A DNA stretch of 64,000 nucleotides, from the NCBI GenBank assembly GCA_001626765.1, contig LUOO01000031.1:46258-110257 (forward strand), in the 5' to 3' direction. The number at the start of each line of letters is the position of its first letter. The first letter of the stretch is position 1. The position numbers were made by a program, and so were the translations under genes. The notes below the pieces were generated by a model. That model saw only the letters and a list, made by a program, of their open reading frames with translations. It was not told where the DNA came from and did no database searches. Positions 16,701 through 24,421 of this stretch are shown piece by piece. This DNA is from Maritimibacter sp. REDSEA-S28_B5 (lineage in GTDB: Bacteria; Pseudomonadota; Alphaproteobacteria; Rhodobacterales; Rhodobacteraceae).

Positions 16701-18473
16701 ATGTCGTTCGACCAAATCCTCGTCCTTGCGGTGCTCGTCGCCGTTTTCATCAGCTTTTTCCGCGAGTTCTATCCGCCCGAAGTGACCGCCCTCGGCGCCT
16801 CGGCGATCCTGATTGCGACCGGGATCATCAGCACGAACGACTTCCTGAAGGTCTTTTCGAACTCCGCCCCCATCACCATCGCGATGATGTTCATTCTCTC
16901 GGCGGCGCTCGAACGCACCGGCGTGCTCGAATGGATCGGCGAATTCCTGAAGCGTCAGGCGCGGGGATCGCTGCTCCGGTCGCTGCTTTTCATGATGGGC
17001 GGCACGGTCGCGGCCTCGGCCTTCATGAACAACACGCCGGTCGTGATCCTGCTGACCCCGATCATGATCTCGCTCGCCGGGTCGGTCGGCGTCGCGCCCT
17101 CGCGGCTGCTCATCCCGTTGTCCTTTGCTGCGATCTTCGGCGGCACGCTCACGCTGGTCGGCACCTCGACCAACATCCTGATGAGCGGCGTCGCGACCGA
17201 GGCGGGGCAGCCGCCCATTTCCATGTTCGAGATGACGTTGCCGGGCCTGATCATGGCTGCGATCGGCACCGCCTACATGATCTTTGCCGGTCGGTTCCTG
17301 CTGCCCGACCGGGCGTCGCTGTCGTCGATCCTGGGCCAGCAACAAAAACGCCGGTTCCTCGCGCGGCTGCTCATTCCCGGTGACAGCAAATTCGTGGGCA
17401 AGACGCTGGCCGACCTGCCCTTCAACGGCAATGCCCGGGTGCTCGATGTGGTGCGCGGCGAGGTGTCACTGCGCCGGACGATGAAGGAGGTCGTGCTGGA
17501 GCCGGGCGACCGCATCGTCATCAAGACGGACACCGGCGAAATCCTCGGCCTGCGCGAGGACGGCGCGGTCGTCTTCAACGACATGGACGAAAGCGGGTTC
17601 GAGCCGGTGACGGCGGATCAGACCATCACGATGGAGGCCAGCGTCGGGCCCAACTCGCACCTGCGCGGCCGGCTCGTGCGCGACCTCAAGCTCCGTCGGA
17701 AATACGGTGTCTATCTCATGGCGATTCACCGGCAGGACCAGAATCTGTCCGAGGAACTGCCCGACCTGCGCCTGCAATTCGCCGATACCCTGCTGCTCGA
17801 AGGCCCGATGGAGGGCATCCAGCGGCTGATGGAGGACGGCGGGATCGTCAACCTGACCGCCCCTGCCGACAAACCGCTGCGCCGGGGCAAGGCGCCCATC
17901 GCCATTGCCGCCATCGTCGCGGTGATGCTGCTCTCTGCCTTCGACGTGATGCCCATCGCCGGGCTGGCCGTGATCGGCGCCGTGGTCGTGATGATGACGC
18001 GCTGCGTGGATCCCGAGGATGCCTTCGAGGCCATCGACTGGCATATCCTCTTCCTCATCTTCGGGATGCTGGGCCTGTCTCAGGGGCTGGAATCCACCGG
18101 GACCGTGGCGCTCGTCGTGGAGTTCGTGGTCGCGCGGATCGAATGGATGGGGCCGCTCGCGATCCTTGCCGCCGTCTATGTCCTGACCTCGGTGCTGACG
18201 GAAATGGTGTCCAACAACGCCGTTGCCGTGCTCGTCGGACCGCTCGCCATCGCGCTGGCGCTCCAACTGGGCTTCGACCCCCGCCCCTTCATCATGGCGG
18301 TGATGTTCGCGGCCTCGGCCAGTTTCGCGACGCCCATCGGGTATCAGACGAACACCTTCGTCTATTCGGCGGGTGGCTACAAATTCCGCGACTTCCTGAT
18401 CGTCGGCGTGCCGCTCAACATCCTGTTCGCCGTGATCGCGGTCATTGTGATCCCGATCTTTTTCCCGTTCTGA
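16701..18473 (+). CDS. SLC13-type anion permease with two RCK_C (TrkA-C) domains
   Basis: 590-residue membrane protein. Transmembrane half 1 contains the family motif MNNTPVVILLTPI and GGTLTLVGTSTNILMSG (the N-T-S-T cation/anion site). A cytosolic insert of about 190 residues holds two RCK_C-like units (VGKTLADLPFNGNARVLDVVRG... and LRGRLVRDLKLRRKYGVYLMAI). Half 2 has LTEMVSNNAVAVLVGPLA and FATPIGYQTNTFVYSAGG. This layout is typical of bacterial permeases annotated as sulfate or dicarboxylate transporters. It is not clearly co-transcribed with DgoK (115-bp gap) and is convergent with modC. Substrate not determinable. Confidence 0.85.
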   Translation: MSFDQILVLAVLVAVFISFFREFYPPEVTALGASAILIATGIISTNDFLKVFSNSAPITIAMMFILSAALERTGVLEWIGEFLKRQARGSLLRSLLFMMGGTVAASAFMNNTPVVILLTPIMISLAGSVGVAPSRLLIPLSFAAIFGGTLTLVGTSTNILMSGVATEAGQPPISMFEMTLPGLIMAAIGTAYMIFAGRFLLPDRASLSSILGQQQKRRFLARLLIPGDSKFVGKTLADLPFNGNARVLDVVRGEVSLRRTMKEVVLEPGDRIVIKTDTGEILGLREDGAVVFNDMDESGFEPVTADQTITMEASVGPNSHLRGRLVRDLKLRRKYGVYLMAIHRQDQNLSEELPDLRLQFADTLLLEGPMEGIQRLMEDGGIVNLTAPADKPLRRGKAPIAIAAIVAVMLLSAFDVMPIAGLAVIGAVVVMMTRCVDPEDAFEAIDWHILFLIFGMLGLSQGLESTGTVALVVEFVVARIEWMGPLAILAAVYVLTSVLTEMVSNNAVAVLVGPLAIALALQLGFDPRPFIMAVMFAASASFATPIGYQTNTFVYSAGGYKFRDFLIVGVPLNILFAVIAVIVIPIFFPF

Positions 18474-18481
18474 TCGCGGGC

Positions 18482-19546
18482 CTAGTCTCTGGCCACCGAC
18501 ACGGCCTTGAGCACGGCAAAGACCGGCTGGCCGGGGGCGAGGCCCAGCGCCGTGACCGACCGTCTGGTGATCCGTGCAAGCAGCAGGTTTCCCCCGGCCT
18601 CGATCTGGACGAGCGCGCCGGGGCCGGTGCCGATGCGGATGTCCCGCACCACGGCCGGAAAGGCGTTGAGCGCGGAGATGCCCTGCGGCTTGTAGAGCGC
18701 GAGCATGACATCCTGCGCCTCGACCCGAACGCGGACCTGCGTGCCGGGGTCACGCTGAAGCTGAGGAACCAGAAGCGGCAGCGTGCCCGCAAGAAGCTCG
18801 GTCAGCCCGTCGTCATGGTGGCGCGTCACGGTGGCGTCGAGCACCGCGCCCGCCTCGGTGGGCCCGAGCGGCGTGACCTGCGGATCGGACAGCACCTCGG
18901 TCGCCGGTCCTGCGCGCACGACACGGCCCTGATCCAGCACGACGACCGTGGTGGCCAGACGCGCGACCTCGGCGGGCGCGTGACTGACGTAAAGGATGGG
19001 GACCTGCAGCTCATCGCGGAGCCGTTCGAAGTAGGGCAGGATTTCGGCCTTGCGCTCATTGTCGAGGGCAGCGAGCGGTTCGTCGGCAAGGATCATCGCG
19101 GGGTCGGACAGGAGCGCCCGACCGATGGCAACGCGCTGCTTTTCACCGCCCGACAGCGCCGCAGGCCGACGGGCCAGAATAGACCCTATTCCAAGCATTT
19201 CGACGATCTTGTCCCGGTCAGCGCGCCGCAACGCCCGAGGCCGGAACCAGCGTCCGTAGTCGAGGTTCTGCGCCACCGTCAGATGTGGAAACAGCCGCGC
19301 GTCCTGAAACACATAGCCCAGATTGCGCTTGTGCACGGGCAGGTTCGTCTGGCCATCGAACAGAACGCGTCCCGCCACAGATATGTGACCCTGATCCGGC
19401 TGAACAAGCCCCGCGACCGCGTTGATGACGCTGGTCTTGCCGGACCCGGAGCGACCGAAAAGCACGGTGATCCCGGGGGGCGCATCGAAGGTGACATCGA
19501 GGGCAAAGTCCCCCTGTTGCCTGCGGATGTCGACCAACAGCGTCAC
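18482..19546 (-). CDS. modC: Molybdate ABC transporter ATP-binding protein ModC
   Basis: 354 residues. Walker A GRSGSGKTS near residue 30, Q-loop FQDARLFPHLTV, signature LSGGEKQRVAIGRALL, Walker B MILADEPLAALD and switch His in YVSHAPAEV. The C-terminal about 65 residues form a molybdate-binding TOBE domain (FPAVVRDIRIGTGPGALVQIEAGGNLLLARIT), which distinguishes ModC from other importers. It overlaps modB by 4 bp; last gene of modABC. Confidence 0.95.
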   Translation of the reverse strand: MTLLVDIRRQQGDFALDVTFDAPPGITVLFGRSGSGKTSVINAVAGLVQPDQGHISVAGRVLFDGQTNLPVHKRNLGYVFQDARLFPHLTVAQNLDYGRWFRPRALRRADRDKIVEMLGIGSILARRPAALSGGEKQRVAIGRALLSDPAMILADEPLAALDNERKAEILPYFERLRDELQVPILYVSHAPAEVARLATTVVVLDQGRVVRAGPATEVLSDPQVTPLGPTEAGAVLDATVTRHHDDGLTELLAGTLPLLVPQLQRDPGTQVRVRVEAQDVMLALYKPQGISALNAFPAVVRDIRIGTGPGALVQIEAGGNLLLARITRRSVTALGLAPGQPVFAVLKAVSVARD

Positions 19547-20235
19547 GCGCGCATCCGTTTGGCAAGCCGGGCCGCCAGAACCTCGGACGCGATGAGCGCG
19601 GCCATGGCGATGGCGATGGACACGAGGACGAGGCGCAGCGCGGCATTCTCTCCCCCCGGCACCTGCAGGAAGGCGTAGATCGCGGACGGCAGGGTCTGCG
19701 TCCGTCCGGGGATATTGGACACGAAAGTGATCGTCGCCCCGAACTCGCCCATCGCTTTCGCGAAGGCGAGGATGCCGCCCGCGAGGATACCGGGAAGGAT
19801 GAGGGGCAGCGTCACGGTGGCAAAGGCCCAGGGCCGTGAGGCACCAAGCGTGCCCGCCGCCTGTTCAAGCCGTGGATCGACCGCCTCGATCGACAGGCGG
19901 ATGGCGCGAACCATCAGCGGGAAAGCCATGACGGCAGCGGCCAGCGCCGCCCCGGTCCAGTTGAAGGCAAAGACGATGCCCAGCTTCGCGAGCGGCCCGC
20001 CGATGGGCCCCTGCGTGCCAAAGGTCAGGAGCAGCAGGTAGCCGGTCACGACCGGCGGCAGGATGAGGGGCAAGTGGACGAGACCATTGATCACCTGCTT
20101 GCCGGGAAAGGTCCAGCGGGCGAGCGCATAGGCGGTGAAAATACCCAGCGGCAGGGACAGAAGCGTGGCAATGGCCGACACGCGCAGGGACAGCGCGACG
20201 GCCTGCCATTCCTCGGGTCCGAGCCAGTCCATCAT
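19543..20235 (-). CDS. modB: Molybdate ABC transporter permease ModB
   Basis: 230-residue inner-membrane permease with five or six transmembrane segments and the binding-protein-dependent motif EAVDPRLEQAAGTLGASRPWAFATVTLPLILPGILAG, the EAA loop that contacts ModC. MAKAMGEFGAT-type sequence typical of ModB/CysT is present. It overlaps modA and modC by 4 bp each, so the three are translationally coupled. Confidence 0.95.
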   Translation of the reverse strand: MMDWLGPEEWQAVALSLRVSAIATLLSLPLGIFTAYALARWTFPGKQVINGLVHLPLILPPVVTGYLLLLTFGTQGPIGGPLAKLGIVFAFNWTGAALAAAVMAFPLMVRAIRLSIEAVDPRLEQAAGTLGASRPWAFATVTLPLILPGILAGGILAFAKAMGEFGATITFVSNIPGRTQTLPSAIYAFLQVPGGENAALRLVLVSIAIAMAALIASEVLAARLAKRMRA

Positions 20236-20990
20236 TCAAGGATCACCGTGAACCCCTGCGCCTCGAACGCCGCGCGCGCCCCGGGTCCGGTAAGGAAGGA
20301 CAAGAATTCGTCGGTGACCGGGTTATCGGACGACGCGAGCGCCGCAGCGGGATAGACGATGGGCGGGTGGCTCTGGACCGGGAAGGTGCCGATGACGGTC
20401 ACGGCGGGCTCTGCGGTCGCGTCGGTCTGGTAGACGATGCCCAAGGGCGCCTCGCCCGTCGCCACGAGGGCGATCGCGGCGCGCACGTTGTCGGCCTGCG
20501 CCACGCGCGCCTCGACCGAGGACCAGAGGCCAAGCGTTTCGAGCGCGGCCTTGCCGTATTGGCCCGCCGGCACCGAGGATACGAGCGCCATGGCGAGGAA
20601 CCCCTCGCCCAGAATCCCGGCCAGATCGAGCGTCTGGTCGATCACCACGGGTTCCATCGCGTCACGCGCCACCAGAACGATCTCGTTCCCGAGGAGGTCG
20701 ATCCGGCTGTCCGGGTCGATGAGACCTTGATCGGCCACGGCGTCCATCCATTGCGTGCTGGCCGACACAAAGACATCCGCCGGAATACCCTGCTCGATCT
20801 GCCGTGCGAGCGCCGAGGACCCGGAATAGCTCGCTGTGACCGTATGTCCGGTCGCGGTCTGAAAACCCGCTGCCACCTCATCCAGCGCCGTCTTGAGCGA
20901 CGCGGCGGCAAGGACCGTGATCTCGCCCGCCGTGAGCGCGACGGGGGTGAAGGTCACGGACAGGACGAGGGCAAGCGAGAGGGGGCGCAT
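20232..20990 (-). CDS. modA: Molybdate-binding periplasmic protein ModA
   Basis: 252 residues after choosing ATG 20990, which has GGAG six bases upstream; a TTG four codons earlier would include the Shine-Dalgarno. Signal peptide MRPLSLALVLSVTFTPVALTAG, then ITVLAAASLKTALDE, the oxyanion-binding YSGSSALARQIEQGIPADVF, and ALVSSVPAGQYGKAALETLG, all ModA signatures. First gene of modABC, with a Mo-box-like palindrome 15 bp upstream. Confidence 0.95.
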   Translation of the reverse strand: MRPLSLALVLSVTFTPVALTAGEITVLAAASLKTALDEVAAGFQTATGHTVTASYSGSSALARQIEQGIPADVFVSASTQWMDAVADQGLIDPDSRIDLLGNEIVLVARDAMEPVVIDQTLDLAGILGEGFLAMALVSSVPAGQYGKAALETLGLWSSVEARVAQADNVRAAIALVATGEAPLGIVYQTDATAEPAVTVIGTFPVQSHPPIVYPAAALASSDNPVTDEFLSFLTGPGARAAFEAQGFTVILE

Positions 20991-21004
20991 GGCGGGCTCC
21001 AAAG

Positions 21005-21028
21005 TGTTATGTTCGATGAAACATATCG
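21005..21028. promoter_or_regulatory. Putative ModE-binding Mo-box
   Basis: Imperfect inverted repeat: TGTTATGTT (21005-21013) against AACATATCG (21020-21028), seven of nine positions symmetrical across a 6-bp spacer. It lies directly upstream of modA and downstream of the co-oriented modE, as expected for ModE repression of modABC by molybdate. The consensus match is from memory and approximate. Confidence 0.55.
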
Positions 21029-21054
21029 CAGGAGCCGCGCTCCTTTTGCAATCG

Positions 21055-21435
21055 TTATTTCCCGCGAACCATATCCGACAAAAGTCTCTCCATCGCCGCG
21101 ATGTCCTCGCCCCCCTGCGTCAGCGCGGCCGCCTCGAGCGCGCGGTAATGGGACAGAACCGCCTCGCCCGTCTCGGTCAGGCGTGCCCCGCCGCCCTTGG
21201 GCCCGCCCCGGCTGCTTTCGACGACAGGCGCATGAAACATGGCGTTCATCACCTCGACCAGCGACCAGGCGCGTTTGTAACTCATCCCCATGGCCCGGCC
21301 CGCCGCCGAAATAGAGCCTGTTTCGCGGATATGTTCGAGCAAATCGGCCTTCCCCGGCCCCATCATCTCGCCCGGCGCAAAATAAAGCCGCAGGCGGAGT
21401 CTCGGAAAGGTCGGGTCTTGCGTCATGTCAGTCAT
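21055..21435 (-). CDS. modE: ModE-type molybdate-responsive regulator (DNA-binding domain only)
   Basis: About 126 residues. The LysR-like winged helix shows GPGKADLLEHIRETGSISAAGRAMGMSYKRAWSLVEVMN and the typical SSRGGPKGGGARLTETG wing. There is no C-terminal molbindin domain, so this is the short ModE form common in alphaproteobacteria. Start ATG 21435 is used because family members begin shortly before a PRLRLRLYFAPG-type strand; 21483 and 21426 are alternatives. It lies upstream of modA on the same strand, with the Mo-box between. Confidence 0.85.
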   Translation of the reverse strand: MTDMTQDPTFPRLRLRLYFAPGEMMGPGKADLLEHIRETGSISAAGRAMGMSYKRAWSLVEVMNAMFHAPVVESSRGGPKGGGARLTETGEAVLSHYRALEAAALTQGGEDIAAMERLLSDMVRGK

Positions 21436-21527
21436 GATGCGAGGTGACACCGACCGCCTGTCTTTGGCAAGCACTTGAACCATGCGCCGCCTTGGTGCGT
21501 TGTTGGCCGAACCAGTCCGGGACAGAC

Positions 21528-22316
21528 ATGAACATCAAGCACCTGATCGCCGCCCTAACCGAACGGATCGAAGCTGCAACGCTCGTCGTGCTCATGCTGA
21601 TCGGTGGGGCGCTCTGGGCCTTTGGCGCGCTGGCCGCCGAGATGCTGGAGGGCGATCTTCACGCCTTTGACGAAGGCGTGCTGCTCGCCCTGCGGGAGCC
21701 GGGGGATCTGAACAACCCCATCGGCGGCACCGAGCTTGAAACCGCGATGCGTGATCTGACGGCATTGGGCGGGATCACCGTGCAGGTGTTGCTCGCCGTC
21801 TTCGTGTTCACCTTCCTCCTTCTGCGCGGGCGCAAGGGATCGGCGGCGCTCCTCGCCGCTGCCGTAATCGGCGGACAGCTCCTGTCGCATTTCTTCAAAG
21901 GATTCTTCGACCGTCCACGTCCCGACCTCGTGCCACACGGCGTGGATGTGGCCACCGCATCCTTCCCATCGGGTCACTCGATGATGGCCGCGGTCACATA
22001 TCTGACCCTCGCCGTGCTGCTTGCAAGGGTCGAGGATCGGGTCAGGCTGCGGGTGTTCTTTATTTTGGTCGCAGCGGTTCTGGCGGGGGTGGTCGGGGTG
22101 AGCCGGGTCTATCTCGGCGTTCATTGGCCATCCGACGTGCTGGCAGGCTGGACGCTTGGCGCGGCATGGGCGCTTGCCGTGTCGCTGGTGGCAAGGCTCC
22201 TCGCCAAGCGCGGGCAGATCGACCCCGACAAGCCCGCGCGCGGCAGGTCTCTAGCGTCCGGACAGCTCGTCGAAGAGACGAGTCAGCAAGAGCGCGGTGC
22301 CGCCCAGCAGCAGTGA
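21528..22316 (+). CDS. PAP2-family membrane phosphatase
   Basis: 262 residues with about five or six transmembrane helices and all three acid-phosphatase motifs: KGFFDRPRP (motif 1), FPSGHSM (motif 2, catalytic His) and SRVYLGVHWPSD (motif 3). Likely dephosphorylates undecaprenyl pyrophosphate or phosphatidate-type lipids at the periplasmic face. ATG 21528 begins MNIKHLIAALTERIE; upstream frame lacks support. The last about 25 residues (ending QQERGAAQQQ) are low complexity and may be run-on, since a possible small minus-strand gene overlaps here. Confidence 0.85.
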   Translation: MNIKHLIAALTERIEAATLVVLMLIGGALWAFGALAAEMLEGDLHAFDEGVLLALREPGDLNNPIGGTELETAMRDLTALGGITVQVLLAVFVFTFLLLRGRKGSAALLAAAVIGGQLLSHFFKGFFDRPRPDLVPHGVDVATASFPSGHSMMAAVTYLTLAVLLARVEDRVRLRVFFILVAAVLAGVVGVSRVYLGVHWPSDVLAGWTLGAAWALAVSLVARLLAKRGQIDPDKPARGRSLASGQLVEETSQQERGAAQQQ

Positions 22317-22413
22317 TCGGCCGATGGAATCGGTTACGTTCGAGGGCGCGAAAGCCCCGACGCTGTCGCGCCCGGCACGCGCCCCGCGGCGCCTGCGCCC
22401 CCCATCGGGCCAT
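22251..22413 (-). pseudogene. Possible 53-residue membrane protein with a G6-tract frameshift
   Basis: A strong RBS (AAAGGAG) sits 6 bp before ATG 22413, but the ATG frame is arginine-rich nonsense. If the G6 tract near 22400 were one base shorter, the product would be a basic N-terminus, then FAPSNVTDSIGRSLLLGG and TALLLTRLFDELSGR, ending at TAG 22251. That is a plausible single-span membrane peptide. It overlaps the PAP2 3' end by 66 bp, which lowers confidence. It may be a sequencing error, a decayed gene or a phase-variable tract. Confidence 0.3.
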
Positions 22414-22481
22414 GTCGATCTCCTTTGAGACCTCAACACCCTTGCACCCGCAACCGTTCCCGGCCCATTTGCCCGACTGCG

Positions 22482-23576
22482 TCAGAAGCTCTGCGACAGG
22501 CCCAGCGAAATCAGGTTCTCGCTGTCCCCTGCCCGCAGGCGCACAGGTTTGGCCACCGAGAGGTTGATCGTGCCGACCTGCGTTTCCCAGTAGAAGGTCG
22601 CGCCCACGGCAGCGTTAAGGAAGAAGCTGTCGTCGATCACGCCCGAGGCCCCGACCGGCGCCCCGTCGAGCCGCCAGACCGAGGCCACATCGACAAAGGC
22701 GCCAAGCGCGGTATTGGCAAAGACCGGGCGGCGCACCTCGACCGACCCGAGAAGGTAGTTGGTGCCGCCCAGCGCCGTGTCGACCGCGCCCGCCTTGTCC
22801 CGAGGGCCGATCCCCGCGATGCCGAAGCCACGCGGCGCGGCGCCGCCAAGGAACGCCCGGTCATAGACCGAGACGGATTGTCCGCCGAGCCCGCGGATCA
22901 GCCCCGCCTCCCCCGAAACGGCCAGACTGAACTGTTCGAAGATCGGCTGGACCGTGCGGGCCGAGACCTCGCCCGAGACGAAATGCCGGGTGCCGAGGGG
23001 CGCGAGCCGAACCGTCGCTTCGACACCCGTTCCGGTCTGGGACAGGCCCGCGCCGGTATAGGTGTCCCAGCCCGCCCCGACGACCGCCCCGGCGGTCCAG
23101 CTGAAGCCCTTTTCGGCCGAAACGATGGGCGAGGCATTGGGGTTGAAGGACGACACCTTGTTCACCCGGGCAAAGCCGCCAAAACTCACGTCGATCAAGC
23201 CCAGCGAACCGCCGATGCCGATGTTGGCCTCGCCGACCTGACCGGAATAGGGGTCGTCGGACCAGTCCGAGGCGCGGTGATCGAGGCCGACAAAGAACTC
23301 GGGCGACATGAGAAAGCCCAGCGCGCCAAGCTCGGTCGCATAGCCCAGCGACAGCGCCGTGTCGTAGCCCTTGCGGCCCTTGCGAAGCTCGCCCGACACG
23401 TCGAGGCCGCTGCCAAGGAAGTCACTCACATGGACACCCGCCGTGCCGATGGGCCCGTAGAGCGACGACCAGCCCGCCCCCAATGTCACCTGGCCCTGGT
23501 TCGGGGTCGATTGCGCGTTTGCGGTCCCGGCGGCGAGGGCAAGCACGCCGGCAGCAGCGAGGGCGAGGGTCTTCAT
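22482..23576 (-). CDS. POTRA-less Omp85-type outer-membrane barrel
   Basis: 364 residues with signal peptide MKTLALAAAGVLALAAGTANAQ and no POTRA domains. It is a beta-strand barrel ending in Phe (LISLGLSQSF). The C-terminal half has the BamA-like L6 region: FLGGAAPRGFGIAGIGPRD, carrying the conserved R-G-F, then GGTNYLLGSVEVRRPV and VDVASVWRLDG. This is the Bac_surface_Ag barrel signature. It starts on the stop of the HlyD gene (ATGA) and is the last of seven co-oriented genes. As a POTRA-less member it could insert, gate or display the giant LEPR protein; that role is inferred. Confidence 0.78.
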   Translation of the reverse strand: MKTLALAAAGVLALAAGTANAQSTPNQGQVTLGAGWSSLYGPIGTAGVHVSDFLGSGLDVSGELRKGRKGYDTALSLGYATELGALGFLMSPEFFVGLDHRASDWSDDPYSGQVGEANIGIGGSLGLIDVSFGGFARVNKVSSFNPNASPIVSAEKGFSWTAGAVVGAGWDTYTGAGLSQTGTGVEATVRLAPLGTRHFVSGEVSARTVQPIFEQFSLAVSGEAGLIRGLGGQSVSVYDRAFLGGAAPRGFGIAGIGPRDKAGAVDTALGGTNYLLGSVEVRRPVFANTALGAFVDVASVWRLDGAPVGASGVIDDSFFLNAAVGATFYWETQVGTINLSVAKPVRLRAGDSENLISLGLSQSF

Positions 23577-24421
23577 GGGTTTTCCTTTCGGACGGGCGAT
23601 GTCAGGACACAGTCGAGACCGGGCAGAACGGTCGGGTCGGACAGCGTGAAAAAGATCGAGATGGTGCGCGACGAGATGTCGGCCATGGCCGAGGCATAGT
23701 CGAGCGTGACGGCATGTTCGATCCCGGCGATGCGCACGGTGGGCGCGTCGGCCTCGAGGACCGAGGGGACGAGTGCGGTGGGCACATAGGCCTCGATCCT
23801 GAGCGGCTCGGTGACCGACAGGGTCGCGATGGGCTGGTTGGGACCGGGAGCCTCTCCGGGGTCGATGACGCCTTCGGCCACGATGCCGTCCACCGGGGCA
23901 TGGACCTCGGCGCGGGCCAGCGCGACACGGGCGCGATCAAGCTCCAGCCCGGCGCGCACAAGGTCGGCTTCGGCGCGGGCAACCTCGCCCAGCGCCGTGT
24001 CGCGTTCGAGCCGGGCGGCATCCACGTCGGCTTGTGAAACGGCACGGCGTTCAAGCGCCTGCTCAAGCCGCCCGACCTTGGTCTCCAGCGCCGCGACGCG
24101 GGTCCGGGCGAGGTCGAGCGCGGACCGGTCGGTGGCGCGCGCCTCGGCCAGCGCCTCTTCCGCGCGGCCAAGCGAAGTGTCGAAGATGGCAACGAGGTCC
24201 CCGGCATGGACCTTTTGCCCCGGACGCACCTCGACACGTTCGATGATCCCGTCCATCGGCGCGGCCAGCGTCACGATCCGGCTGGGCCGGACTGCGCAGG
24301 GAATGCCCTCCGCCCCCGCAGCGGCCCCTGGCCATCCGGGCGGCGGGCTGGGCACCTGCGCAAGCGCCGGGCCAGCCACGAGGCTGGCGAGGACCATGGC
24401 CTTAGCGGAGCGCATTGGCAT
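23573..24421 (-). CDS. HlyD/RND-type periplasmic adaptor
   Basis: 282 residues: signal peptide (MVLASLVAGPALAQ), then a lipoyl half VTLAAPMDGIIERVEVRPGQKVHAGDLVAIFD, a long coiled coil from about residue 88 to 165 (EEALAEARATDRSALDLARTRVAALETK...), the second lipoyl half VHAPVDGIVAEGVIDPGE, and a beta-barrel. It would sit in the periplasm bridging an inner-membrane partner to the TolC-like channel encoded just upstream (20-bp overlap). It lacks a membrane anchor, unlike the adaptor at 27722. Confidence 0.85.
   Translation of the reverse strand: MPMRSAKAMVLASLVAGPALAQVPSPPPGWPGAAAGAEGIPCAVRPSRIVTLAAPMDGIIERVEVRPGQKVHAGDLVAIFDTSLGRAEEALAEARATDRSALDLARTRVAALETKVGRLEQALERRAVSQADVDAARLERDTALGEVARAEADLVRAGLELDRARVALARAEVHAPVDGIVAEGVIDPGEAPGPNQPIATLSVTEPLRIEAYVPTALVPSVLEADAPTVRIAGIEHAVTLDYASAMADISSRTISIFFTLSDPTVLPGLDCVLTSPVRKENP

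Noticed and set aside
18143..19678. Plus-strand open frame across the permease end and modC
   Set aside because: Antisense to modC and overlapping the permease; no domain, non-coding composition.
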